64,000 nucleotides of DNA. It comes from Streptomyces sp. WM6386. Its GTDB lineage: Bacteria; Actinomycetota; Actinomycetes; Streptomycetales; Streptomycetaceae. Shown one piece after another: positions 16,682 to 25,894 of the stretch. A program made the translations under genes and the position numbers. The stretch is taken from positions 1 through 64,000 of the forward strand of contig NZ_JXTE01000033.1 of assembly GCF_000972385.1 (NCBI RefSeq), written 5' to 3'. Positions within the stretch are counted from its first letter, which is position 1; every line of letters starts with the position of its first letter. The notes under the pieces are model-generated. The model had not been told where the DNA came from and ran no database searches. It saw only the letters and a program-made list of their open reading frames with translations.

Positions 16682-18113
16682 AGTCGTACGCCGGGGAGTT
16701 CGTGCCCTGCCAGGAGGCGAGGAAGCCGAAGGCGAGGTCGGCGCCCGCGCGCACGGATGTGTTGTAGTCCGCGGCGGTGGCGGTGACACGGGAGCCGTTC
16801 TGGGCGAAGCTGGCGTCCCACATCTGACCGACCTTCTGGCCGTCCTTGAAGGACCAGGCGACGCGCCAGTCGTCGAGGGCCTCGTCGGTGGTGACGGTGA
16901 CGGTGGCCTGGAAGCCGTCGGGCCACTGGTTCACCAGGTCGTACCGGACCTCGCAGACGGCCCACGCGCTCGTGGCGGGGTCCGGCTTCTCGTCGTCGCG
17001 GGCGGCCGAGGAGGTGGTGCCCTGGGGTTCGGGGTCGGGGTTCTTCCTCGCGGAGGTGCTGCCGGCCGCGGACGGTGTGGGCGAGGCCGCCGGCCCGGAG
17101 GTCGCGGACGGCGACGCCACGGTGACGCCGGGATCGGCCACCGGCTGACGGTCGGTGGGTGCCGAGGCTCCGTCGTCCATGGAGCCTCCCGCCGGCATCA
17201 TCGAGACGGCGAGGGCCAGCAGTGAGACCAGTACGGCGGTGACGAGCAGTCCGCTGCGCACGACACGCGCCTTGTGCGCGCCGGGGTTCGGCGGGCCGAC
17301 GTCGGCCGGTTCCGGGCGTCCGGCGCCCAGCCGTACCTCCGCGGCCCGGCGTCTGCGCTCCAGGTACGCGAGGCCGCCCCAGCCGATCACTCCGCCCGCG
17401 AGCGCCCCGGGCAGTCCGCCGCCGTGCAGCCGCAGACAGGCGGCGGCCTCGGCGCACTGCACACAGGTGGCGAGGTGCCGGGAGAGGTCTTCCGGGGTGT
17501 CGGCGGCGGTCGAGCGGGTGACCGCGTCGAGAAGGCGGGCGTAGCTGCGGCACTGCGGGGCCATCGGGGTGTCGAGGTGGTTGCGGTGACTGCGGTCCCG
17601 GAACAGGCCGTGCACCTGCGCGAGTTCCTCCGGCAGATGGGCCGGGTCCAGACCGAGCCTGCGGGCCACCACGGACAGCGGCAGCGCCTCCACCTCGGCC
17701 AGCCACAGCAGATCCGCGTCGGGTTCCTGCATGTCGCGCAGACCGCGCAGGGCCAGCGGGCGCTGCAACGGCGGGCCGGTGTAGCGTGCGGCCTTGTCCG
17801 AGTTGAGCCACAGACGCAGGTCGGGATCGAGCCGGTGACCCTGGCCGGCGGTCTCCCAGGCGGTGGCGGTGGTGCGAACGGCGGTCAGCAGCAAGGGGAT
17901 CACGGGCAGCCGGGGCGCACGGCGGCCCACGCCTCTGGCGGTGCCGCCGCCGGTGCGGGCCTCGCGCATGCCGAGGGCGAACGCCTCCGTGGCCAGCTGG
18001 GTGGCCGCGGTGGAACCGGCCGTGCAGAGGTCGGCGTAGGAGAGCACGGCGTCCCAGCACTCGGTGAACAGCACGGCCTCGGCGGCGTCCTGGGGGGTCG
18101 GCAGGTCGGGCAT
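16647..18113 (-). CDS. membrane protein: sigma4/ZAS-like inside, CBM2 outside
   Basis: The product is 488 residues. Residues about 125-175 resemble a sigma region 4 helix-turn-helix (DLLWLAEVEALPLSVVARRL). At 213-220 is HLATCVQC, the H-x3-C-x2-C signature of zinc-binding anti-sigma (ZAS/zf-HC2) domains. One membrane helix lies at about 287-306. A Ser/Thr/Pro-rich linker leads to a family 2 carbohydrate-binding module at 385-488, with the two end cysteines (AVCEVRY and GHSCTKA), the tryptophans NQW, DWRVAWSF and MWDASF, and the FTLNG ending. The inside-out layout suggests a cell-surface sensor of cellulose that signals through a transcription-type module. The ligand and partner are inferred only. 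Confidence 0.8.
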   Translation of the reverse strand: MPDLPTPQDAAEAVLFTECWDAVLSYADLCTAGSTAATQLATEAFALGMREARTGGGTARGVGRRAPRLPVIPLLLTAVRTTATAWETAGQGHRLDPDLRLWLNSDKAARYTGPPLQRPLALRGLRDMQEPDADLLWLAEVEALPLSVVARRLGLDPAHLPEELAQVHGLFRDRSHRNHLDTPMAPQCRSYARLLDAVTRSTAADTPEDLSRHLATCVQCAEAAACLRLHGGGLPGALAGGVIGWGGLAYLERRRRAAEVRLGAGRPEPADVGPPNPGAHKARVVRSGLLVTAVLVSLLALAVSMMPAGGSMDDGASAPTDRQPVADPGVTVASPSATSGPAASPTPSAAGSTSARKNPDPEPQGTTSSAARDDEKPDPATSAWAVCEVRYDLVNQWPDGFQATVTVTTDEALDDWRVAWSFKDGQKVGQMWDASFAQNGSRVTATAADYNTSVRAGADLAFGFLASWQGTNSPAYDFTLNGHSCTKA

Positions 18114-18323
18114 CGGACTCCTGCATCGAAAGCGAGGTCAACTCACCTTATTGGCAACGGAGTTGTGGGGAACCTCGCGGCAGTGCACGAGCTTTTCACG
18201 GCTTCCACACAACTGACAAGCTCACCATTCAAATCCGGTTACCGGGAGTCCGGGCCCGCCCACACCTCGTTGCCGCTGTTGCGCGTGCTACTCCTGACTA
18301 CTCCTGAAGACATACGCAGAAAA

Positions 18324-18347
18324 GGCCCGGACGTCTCGATCCGGACC
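18324..18347 (-). terminator. probable terminator of the radical SAM gene
   Basis: An imperfect 8-bp hairpin (GGCCCGGA with TCCGGACC, one mismatch) lies about 30 bases downstream of the stop of the minus-strand radical SAM gene. The rest of 18114-18323 holds the upstream region of the CBM2 gene; no clear operator was seen there. Confidence 0.4.
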
Positions 18348-18375
18348 CTGTCTGCTTCATCGGCTCTCGCCGCGA

Positions 18376-19695
18376 CTACACCTCGGCGGGCTCCTGTGCC
18401 GGGAGGCTGTCCATGAAGGAGCTCACGGAGAAGACGGCTCGGCCGGGCCCGGGCTCGCCGTATCCGGGGGGCGAGGAGAGACCGAAGTCCTCCATCGTCT
18501 GGCGATAGGCCTGCAGCAGCCGGATGTGGTACTCCAGCGGCGCGCCCTGCGGGTTGGCCTTGCCGAGCGGGGTGGTCGGCTCGGGGCACCAGGTGGTGAA
18601 GCGGGGCGTGATGCCCTGCGACATGAAGAAACGCAGACCCTCGGTGGTGGACGCGATGGCCTCGTCGACCGTCTTGAAGCCGAAGGGCTCGGCCATCTCC
18701 ACGCCCGCCACGAAGTTGGGGATCACATTGCGCGCGCCGAAGATCTCCGCCGAGTCGAGGATCCGCTTGTGCCACTCGTCGCGGCCGACGTAGCGCTCCT
18801 TGCCGGGACAGTGGAGCTTGAAGAGGTACTCGTCCCACACCTCGTAGTTGGGGTGGTAGATCTGCACGCCGTAGTCCTTGAAGCGCTGCACGTCGTCGCG
18901 CGGCAGCGCCTGGGCGACGACCTTGCCGATCCAGCGGCCCGGGAAGCGCTCCTCGATGGCCTTGGCGTAGTGGCCGTAGAAGTCGGCCTCGTCGCGTCCG
19001 GCCACCGTCTTGGTGATCGCGCCGCCGGTGAGGGTGTAGGCGGTGGAGGTCTTCGCGGTGTCGTACCGGTCGATGATCTCCAGGGCTTCGAGGACCTCCT
19101 CGACGTCCTTGACGCCTGTGTACGGGCGGCCGGCGGCCTTGTGCTGGCGCCAGTTGTGGTTGATGTCGCAGTACTGGCACTCCTCCTTGGCGCCGAAGTA
19201 CTGGCAGACCCGGAAGACGGTCAGGTAGATCAGGTAGCCCCACTGGATGGTGGGGGCGACCTCCATGACGGACTTCCCGTTGGAGAGCTTGTGCTTGTAG
19301 TACTCCGGCATCGGCGGCACGCCGACGTCGGCGATGCGCTTGCCGTCGAGGTAGAGGCCGAGCACGCCCTCCTCGTCGGCGGCGACGCGGTACGGCGAGG
19401 TCGGGTTCACGCGCACGGAGACGACGGTGCGGCGCAGGTCGTACGGACCACCGGTGAGGATGATCTCCTCCGGCGGGCGCCGCAGCGCGGCCTCGCCGAG
19501 CTCGGGCAGGGTGCCGTGGTCGAAGGAGAAGATGAAGTACGACTTCGGCTTGACCTCACCACCCTCGTTGTCGCTGAGCGCGGACGGATCGAAGGCCACC
19601 CCGCCGCGCAGCAGATCCTCCTTGAAGACGGCTTCCCGCGGTACGTGCGGGAATCGCTCCATCAGATCTTCGACCAGTGCGGTGCGGCTGCCCAT
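18376..19695 (-). CDS. radical SAM protein with C-x8-C-x2-C motif
   Basis: The product is 439 residues. The iron-sulfur motif reads VCQYFGAKEECQYCDINHNW, so eight residues separate the first two cysteines instead of the canonical three. Downstream lie a glycine-rich AdoMet motif (YTLTGGAITKT) and TIM-barrel strands (VVAQALP, GVQIYHPNYEVW, VIPNFVAGVEMAEPFG, TPRFTTWCPEP). Substrate and product are unknown. The ATG at 19695 has GGGAGGAG at the right distance. The next upstream gene, also on this strand, is 58 bases away. I recognise it as a conserved actinobacterial radical SAM protein without an assigned role. Confidence 0.8.
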   Translation of the reverse strand: MGSRTALVEDLMERFPHVPREAVFKEDLLRGGVAFDPSALSDNEGGEVKPKSYFIFSFDHGTLPELGEAALRRPPEEIILTGGPYDLRRTVVSVRVNPTSPYRVAADEEGVLGLYLDGKRIADVGVPPMPEYYKHKLSNGKSVMEVAPTIQWGYLIYLTVFRVCQYFGAKEECQYCDINHNWRQHKAAGRPYTGVKDVEEVLEALEIIDRYDTAKTSTAYTLTGGAITKTVAGRDEADFYGHYAKAIEERFPGRWIGKVVAQALPRDDVQRFKDYGVQIYHPNYEVWDEYLFKLHCPGKERYVGRDEWHKRILDSAEIFGARNVIPNFVAGVEMAEPFGFKTVDEAIASTTEGLRFFMSQGITPRFTTWCPEPTTPLGKANPQGAPLEYHIRLLQAYRQTMEDFGLSSPPGYGEPGPGRAVFSVSSFMDSLPAQEPAEV

Positions 19696-19753
19696 CCGTA
19701 ATCTCCTCCCGGCTCAGGCGTTCGACTCCTCACGGTATGCCCCCGCCCGCCCG

Positions 19754-20416
19754 TCACGTGTACCGGGTCCCCTCGCGCCGCGCGATGTGTTCCGGTACGG
19801 GCGTTTCGTCCGGCAGTACGGGATCACCGACGGGCGCACCCCACACCGAGGTCAGCGGCAGGGTCCCGGCCCAGAGACCGAGCTGCGCGTCGGGTCCGTC
19901 GCCGTCGTCCGGCGGGCCGGTGCGGATCTTGACCGAGGCCTCTTCGAGGGAGAGGGCGAGAACAGTGGTGGCGGCGAGTTCCTTGCGGCTCGGGCTCCGG
20001 GCGTACGACCACTGCCCCGGGGTCGCGTGTTCGGTGAGCCGGCGCAGGCCCGCCAGCTTCTCCTCGGGGTCGGTGACCTTGCGGGCCTCGCCGTGGATCA
20101 TCGCGCTGCGGTAGTTCACGCCGTGCTCGAAGACGGACCGGGCGAAGACCAGCCCGTCGACGTGCGTGACCGTGACGCAGACGGGGGTGCCGCCCGAGAG
20201 ACTGCGGCTCGCCACCGAGCCATGGAGGTAGAGCCGCCCCTCGTCACGCCCGTAGACGGTCGGCACGACCAGTGGCCGGCCCTCGATCACCACGCCCAGG
20301 TGACAGATGAAGCCCGCGTCGAGGATGGCGTTCAGGTCGGCGCGGTGGAGGCTGCCCTGGTCGCGCAGGCGGCGGTGGCGGGTGAGGTCGGTCTCGGGGA
20401 GCGGATCGAGCGTCAT
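19754..20416 (-). CDS. pyridoxamine 5'-phosphate oxidase family (NimA-like) protein
   Basis: The product is 220 residues. The opening RLRDQGSLHRADLNAILDAGFICHLGVV is typical of the NimA/PPOX branch of flavin split barrels. YLHGSVASRS and NYRSAMIHGEARKVTD are further family blocks, the latter carrying flavin-phosphate contact residues. A C-terminal extension (LGLWAGTLPLTSVWG) is usual for this group. It binds FMN or a related cofactor in the cytoplasm; the reaction is unknown. Two copies of an 8-bp palindrome lie just upstream of its ATG (see 20429). Confidence 0.8.
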   Translation of the reverse strand: MTLDPLPETDLTRHRRLRDQGSLHRADLNAILDAGFICHLGVVIEGRPLVVPTVYGRDEGRLYLHGSVASRSLSGGTPVCVTVTHVDGLVFARSVFEHGVNYRSAMIHGEARKVTDPEEKLAGLRRLTEHATPGQWSYARSPSRKELAATTVLALSLEEASVKIRTGPPDDGDGPDAQLGLWAGTLPLTSVWGAPVGDPVLPDETPVPEHIARREGTRYT

Positions 20417-20428
20417 GACGGTCGAAGC

Positions 20429-20467
20429 TATCGATATCGCCGCTTTGACGCCAGATATTTATCGATA
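20429..20467. promoter_or_regulatory. paired TATCGATA palindromes, candidate operator
   Basis: The perfect palindrome TATCGATA occurs at 20429-20436 and again at 20460-20467, 31 bp apart (about three helical turns). More ATCGATAC-like half sites follow to about 20475. The stretch is AT-rich and lies 13 bases upstream of the PPOX-family gene start. The spacing suggests cooperative binding of a dimeric regulator; the regulator is not identified. Confidence 0.5.
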
Positions 20468-20509
20468 CCGATACCGAAAGGCTTCTACGGCTACGGAATC
20501 CGCACCTCC

Positions 20510-21517
20510 TCAGGCGCCGTACTCCAGCGCCGCCGGCTCCACCGGATACGCCGGGCCGCCACCGGCCGCGAGCCGCTCCGCCTCCTCGGCCACCGCCGTG
20601 CCGAGCCGGCCCAGCTCGTTGCCCTGGGAGCCCGCGAGGTGCGGGGTGACGAAGGCGTTCGGGAGGTCGTAGAGGGCCGAGTCGGCGGGGAGCGGTTCGG
20701 GGTCGGTCACGTCGAGGACCGCGCTGAGGCGGCCGGTGCGGAGTTCGGCGACCAGGGCGTCGTGGTCGACGAGGCCGCCGCGCGCGGTGTTGACGAGGAC
20801 CGCCCCGTCGGGCATCAGGGACAGCTCTCGGCGGCCGATCAGATGGTGCGTCTCGGGGGTCTGCGGGGCATGGATCGTGACGATCTCCGAACTCCGCAGC
20901 AGCTCGTCCAACTCCAGGAGGGGCACGCCGAGTCGGGCCGCCTGTGCCTCGGTGACGTACGGGTCGGTGAGCGCGGGCCGCAGGTCGAAGGGGCGCAGGA
21001 GTTCCAGGACGCGTCGGCCGATGCGGGAGGCGCCGATGACACCGACCCGGCGGCCGTGGTTGCCGATGCCGGGGACGATCCCCCAGCCGGGGTGGGCCCG
21101 TGAGGTGCGCAGCCGCTCACGGGCGACGAAGAGGTCCTTCCCGGCGAGGAGGATCATGGCGAGGGTGTACTCGGCGACAGGGATCGCGTTGGCGTCGGCG
21201 GCCGAGGAGACCTCGATGCCACGCCGCCAGATCTCCGGCGTGGCGAAGCCCTTGACCGAGCCGGCGGAGTGCAGGATCGCCCGCAGTCCGGGCGCGGCGT
21301 CCAGGACCGTCGCGTCGATGCGGGGGCAGCCCCAGCCCGTCACGAGGATCTCGGTGCGGGCCAGCGTCTCCTTGACGCGCGGGTCGCTGAAGTCCTCGGC
21401 CACGAGATCCGGGTCGATGTCCACCGCCTCCCGCAGCCGCTCCAGCACCTCCGACGGGAAGACGTGCGGCAGGTTGGCGGCGGTCATGGCGAACAGCGCC
21501 TGGGGACGCTCGGGCAA
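20510..21517 (-). CDS. D-2-hydroxyacid dehydrogenase family protein
   Basis: The product is 335 residues. The NAD-binding Rossmann motif is VGVIGASRIGRRVLELL. The catalytic arginine is in NTARGGLVDHDAL, the glutamate in DVTDPEPLP and the histidine in TPHLAGSQG, so the whole triad is present. It should reduce or oxidise a 2-hydroxy acid with NAD(P)H in the cytoplasm; the substrate is unknown. The TTG start at 21517 has GGGGG eight bases upstream; an ATG ten codons later is the alternative. It is divergent from aldO across 124 bases that contain a LacI-like motif, so both may respond to the same sugar-type signal. Confidence 0.85.
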   Translation of the reverse strand: MPERPQALFAMTAANLPHVFPSEVLERLREAVDIDPDLVAEDFSDPRVKETLARTEILVTGWGCPRIDATVLDAAPGLRAILHSAGSVKGFATPEIWRRGIEVSSAADANAIPVAEYTLAMILLAGKDLFVARERLRTSRAHPGWGIVPGIGNHGRRVGVIGASRIGRRVLELLRPFDLRPALTDPYVTEAQAARLGVPLLELDELLRSSEIVTIHAPQTPETHHLIGRRELSLMPDGAVLVNTARGGLVDHDALVAELRTGRLSAVLDVTDPEPLPADSALYDLPNAFVTPHLAGSQGNELGRLGTAVAEEAERLAAGGGPAYPVEPAALEYGA

Positions 21518-21547
21518 GGTGGTGACCCCCGGTCGAGGAAAACGGAT

Positions 21548-21561
21548 AGAAAACGCTCTCT
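21548..21561. promoter_or_regulatory. candidate LacI-type operator
   Basis: AGAAAACGCTCTCT is an imperfect palindrome (5 of 7 half-site bases match) centred on CG, the form bound by LacI/GalR regulators. It lies between the divergent hydroxyacid dehydrogenase and aldO genes. Confidence 0.4.
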
Positions 21562-21563
21562 AA

Positions 21564-22895
<1,332 letters not shown>

Positions 22896-23087
22896 CTTTA
22901 TAAAGCCCCTTTCCTAACCCCTTGTCGAAAGTCCCCGGCAGCCATAGCCTTGCGCCGCGCCGGTGCCGATGCCGTCCCGGCGAGAGCCGAAGGGACAGCG
23001 GCAACCCGGTGCTGTGCCACCCCGGGGGACAACCCCCGGACCCCCGGCCGAGCACACGGGCCGGCGCCGGCCAGGGAGGGAAGTTCG
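22896..23087 (+). promoter_or_regulatory. leader of the ROK gene with hairpins
   Basis: This 192-base leader holds a motif at 22916-22929 shared with the ABC operon promoter (see 24490). It also has a perfect hairpin at 23022-23039 (CCGGGGG, ACAA loop, CCCCCGG) and a self-complementary GGCCGGCGCCGGCC near 23060. The hairpin could be a terminator or attenuator. The bases between do not fit any riboswitch class I can recall. Confidence 0.45.
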
Positions 23088-24368
23088 ATGAAGCGCGGCA
23101 CCTCACGTGACATCCGCACCGCGAACCGCTACGAGGTGCTGCGCCAGATCATCGCCGCGTCGCCCACCTCCCGGCAGGAGCTGGCGGCCGCCACCGGGCT
23201 GAGCCTGGCCACGGTCGCCACGCTCGTCGGTGAGCTGCTCGACCTCTCGATGATCACGGAGGTCGGGTTCGAGGACTCGGCGGGAGGCCGCCCCCGGGGA
23301 CTCGTCGCGGTCAACGCGTCGGGGGGCGCGTTGATCGGTGTCGACATCGCGGAGACCTACGTCCATGTCGAGCTGTTCGACCTCGGGCTGAACGTGCTGG
23401 CCCGCGCCGAGGAGGACGTCCGCCCGGGTGAGAGCCTTCCCGAGCAGGTCGTCGGCCATGTCGCCGCGGTCGTGGGCCAGGTGGTCGCGCAGGCCGGCAT
23501 CGAGGGCGCCCGTGTCCTCGGTGTCGGGGTGAGCGTGCCGGGTCAGGTGGACCGGGACACCGGCTTCTCCGAGTACGCGCCCAACTGGGACTGGCACGAC
23601 GTGCCGCTGCTCGATCTGCTCACCGAGCACATCGCCTACCCGCTGTACCTGGACAATCCGCTGCGCGCCTCCGCGGTGGCCGAGCTGTGGTTCGGGGCCG
23701 CACGTGGGCACGGGAACGCCGTGGTGGTGAACCTCGGCACCGGCGTGGGCGCCGGGCTCGTGCTGGGCGGCGGGCTGCACCGCGGGGTCAGCAACAGCGC
23801 CGGCGAGTGGGGCCACACCACGATCGTCCTGGACGGCCGGGTGTGCCGCTGCGGCAAGCACGGCTGCGTGGAGGCGTACGTCGGTGCGTCCGGGATCATG
23901 CTGAATCTGCGGGAGTTGAGTCCGGACAGTCCGCTGCTGCATCAGGACGACCAGACGGCCACCATCGCCGCCCTGGCCGAGGGACTGCGGCAGAACGATC
24001 CGGTGGCGCTCAACACGCTTCGCGACACCGTCCGTTACCTCGGCGCCGGGATCGCCAACCTGGTGAACCTGTTCAATCCCGAGGTGATCGTGCTCAGCAG
24101 CTGGGTCGCGGCCGCCCTCGGCGAGTCCCTGGTCGAGGAGGTGCGCGAGGCCGTCGCCCGGCACGCGCTGCCCCGGCCGATGGCCGCCACCGAGATCGTC
24201 CTGTCCCCGATCCCCACGGATCCGGTGTGCCTGGGCGCGGCCACGTTCGCGCTCGAGGGCGCCCTCCAGTCGGTCGGCCAGAAGTCGCCGAAACGCAGCA
24301 CCACGCCCGCGAGGGCCAAGACGCACAACCCGCGTTGGTCCGAGCCTGGTTCCGGCAGTGGGCCGTAA
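23088..24368 (+). CDS. ROK family transcriptional regulator
   Basis: The product is 426 residues. The N-terminal winged helix (SRQELAAATGLSLATVATLVGELLD) is followed by a sugar-kinase-type fold with VNLGTGVGAGLVLGGGLHRG. The ROK zinc motif is CRCGKHGCVEAY, and the usual ExGH is GEWGH. ROK regulators bind sugars and usually repress uptake operons. This one lies directly upstream of a sugar ABC operon with a GH2 galactosidase, so it is the natural candidate for its control. A Lys/Arg-rich tail (KSPKRSTTPARAKTHNPRW) is extra. The start is ATG at 23088 with GGGAGGG seven bases upstream. Confidence 0.88.
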   Translation: MKRGTSRDIRTANRYEVLRQIIAASPTSRQELAAATGLSLATVATLVGELLDLSMITEVGFEDSAGGRPRGLVAVNASGGALIGVDIAETYVHVELFDLGLNVLARAEEDVRPGESLPEQVVGHVAAVVGQVVAQAGIEGARVLGVGVSVPGQVDRDTGFSEYAPNWDWHDVPLLDLLTEHIAYPLYLDNPLRASAVAELWFGAARGHGNAVVVNLGTGVGAGLVLGGGLHRGVSNSAGEWGHTTIVLDGRVCRCGKHGCVEAYVGASGIMLNLRELSPDSPLLHQDDQTATIAALAEGLRQNDPVALNTLRDTVRYLGAGIANLVNLFNPEVIVLSSWVAAALGESLVEEVREAVARHALPRPMAATEIVLSPIPTDPVCLGAATFALEGALQSVGQKSPKRSTTPARAKTHNPRWSEPGSGSGP

Positions 24369-24489
24369 GGCCCGGAAGGCAGTAACCCGCAGTACCCGAA
24401 GGGGGGTTGCGGGGCGCCGGTGCGGCGTCCCGTGACCCGTGACGTCCGGTATCCCGAACGCTCCGCAACGCTTCGAACAGGCTTCGTCC

Positions 24490-24503
24490 AACCCCTTGCC
24501 GAA
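24490..24503 (+). promoter_or_regulatory. motif shared by ROK and ABC-operon promoters
   Basis: AACCCCTTGCCGAA here and AACCCCTTGTCGAA at 22916-22929 differ by one base. The copy at 24490 is flanked by a perfect 7-bp inverted repeat (GGCTTCG at 24480-24486, CGAAGCC at 24500-24506). Shared placement before the regulator gene and its presumed target suggests a ROK operator. A -35 box (TTGYCG) inside the motif is the alternative reading. Confidence 0.45.
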
Positions 24504-24617
24504 GCCTTAGCCGAAGGTTAACGTCCCGCACCGCGACACCATTTGAGCCACCTGGCGCTGAGCCGCTTCAGGCACTGGGCGCAGAGCCGCAGCCGTACTC
24601 GAGACAAGGACGTCAGC

Positions 24618-25874
24618 ATGTCGGCAATGAGAAACGTCAACTGGGACCGCCGTACCGTTCTTCGGGCCGCCATGGGTATGGCCGCCGCCGGCTCCCTCGC
24701 CGCGTGCGGGGGCAACACCGGACGCAGCAGCTCCGGCAAGGGCCTCACGCAGTACTTCCACGCGTACGGCGAGGCGGGCACCGAGCAGGCCATCAAGCGG
24801 TACGCGAAGGCCTACAAGGAAGCCGACATCACCACCCAGTGGATCACCGGATCCAACTTCGAGAACAAGCTGTTCCCGGCTCTGCTCACCAAGAACGCGC
24901 CCGACGTCTTCGAGTTCCACCCGCAGCTCCAGATGGTGACGAGCGGTCAAGTGGCGGACCTGAGCGACATCATCAACCCGGTCAAGGACGACTTCAACCC
25001 GGCCGACATCGCCTCGCACACGGTCGACGGGAAGATATACGGCGTCCGGATGATCGACGACCCGCAGTTCTTCTACTACCGGCCCTCGCTCTTCGAGAAG
25101 GCCAAGGTCGAGGTCCCCCAGACGCTGGAGGAGCTGATCGAGGTCATCGACAAGCTCACGACCGACAAGGTCAAGGGCGGCTTCCTCGGCAACGACATCA
25201 CCACCGTCCAGTCCCCGCTCATCTGGTCGGCCGGCGCGGACACCCTCAACGAGAAGAACGAGATCGCCTACCACACGGACGCCGTGGCGGACGGTCTGAG
25301 CCAGCTTCGCAAGCTGTTCACCAGCGGCAACCTGCTCCTGGACGCCCCGGCCGACTGGTGGGACCCCTCGGCCTTCACCCAGGGCCTGACCGCGATCCAG
25401 TGGTGTGGCATGTGGGCCATGCCGGTGATCCAGAAGGCGCTCGGCGACGACGTCGGCATCTTCCCGTTCCCGAAGGTCGGCGACTCCGGCAAGTTCTCGG
25501 TCACCAACGGCGGTTGGTCGATGTTCGTCAACGCCAAGAGCAAGAACCTCGACGCGGCCAAGGAGTACGTCAAGTGGCTGTGGATCGACCAGAAGGAGTA
25601 CCAGGAGGACTGGGCGCTGTCCTACGGCTTCCACATCCCGCCGCGCACCTCGATCGCGCAGTCGGCCACCAAGCTCAAGTCGGGTCTGCCGGCCGAGGGC
25701 GTCAAGCTCTTCGGCGAGTACGGGCACTTCGACAACATCGCCTGGACGCAGGCGATGATCGCCTCGGTGAACGACGTGATCGCCAACTCCGTGCGCAAGG
25801 GCGGCAGTCCGGAGGCCGCGCTCGACGCCTGTGACAAGAAGGTCAACGCAGAGCTCAAGAAGCTCTTCGGATAG
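24618..25874 (+). CDS. sugar ABC transporter solute-binding lipoprotein
   Basis: The product is 418 residues. The signal peptide ends in the lipobox LAAC (GSLAACGG), so the mature protein is a lipoprotein on the outer face of the membrane. The fold is the MalE-like class 1 sugar-binding type (ENKLFPALLTKNAPDVFEFHP, YGVRMIDDPQFFYY, FTQGLTAIQWCGMWAMPVI, WSMFVNAKSKNLDAAKEYVKWL). The preceding twin arginines (WDRRTVLRAAMG) may allow Tat export. The start is ATG at 24618, with AAGGA nine bases upstream; an ATG three codons later is possible. It heads the operon with two permeases and lacZ and would capture a galactoside or related oligosaccharide. Confidence 0.88.
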   Translation: MSAMRNVNWDRRTVLRAAMGMAAAGSLAACGGNTGRSSSGKGLTQYFHAYGEAGTEQAIKRYAKAYKEADITTQWITGSNFENKLFPALLTKNAPDVFEFHPQLQMVTSGQVADLSDIINPVKDDFNPADIASHTVDGKIYGVRMIDDPQFFYYRPSLFEKAKVEVPQTLEELIEVIDKLTTDKVKGGFLGNDITTVQSPLIWSAGADTLNEKNEIAYHTDAVADGLSQLRKLFTSGNLLLDAPADWWDPSAFTQGLTAIQWCGMWAMPVIQKALGDDVGIFPFPKVGDSGKFSVTNGGWSMFVNAKSKNLDAAKEYVKWLWIDQKEYQEDWALSYGFHIPPRTSIAQSATKLKSGLPAEGVKLFGEYGHFDNIAWTQAMIASVNDVIANSVRKGGSPEAALDACDKKVNAELKKLFG

Positions 25875-25894
25875 GCCGGCGGGCGGACCTCGAC

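Noticed and set aside
22930..23060. Riboswitch (TPP, cobalamin or SAM type) in the ROK leader
   Set aside because: GGCAACC- and GAGAG-like words occur, but the conserved cores and their order are missing.
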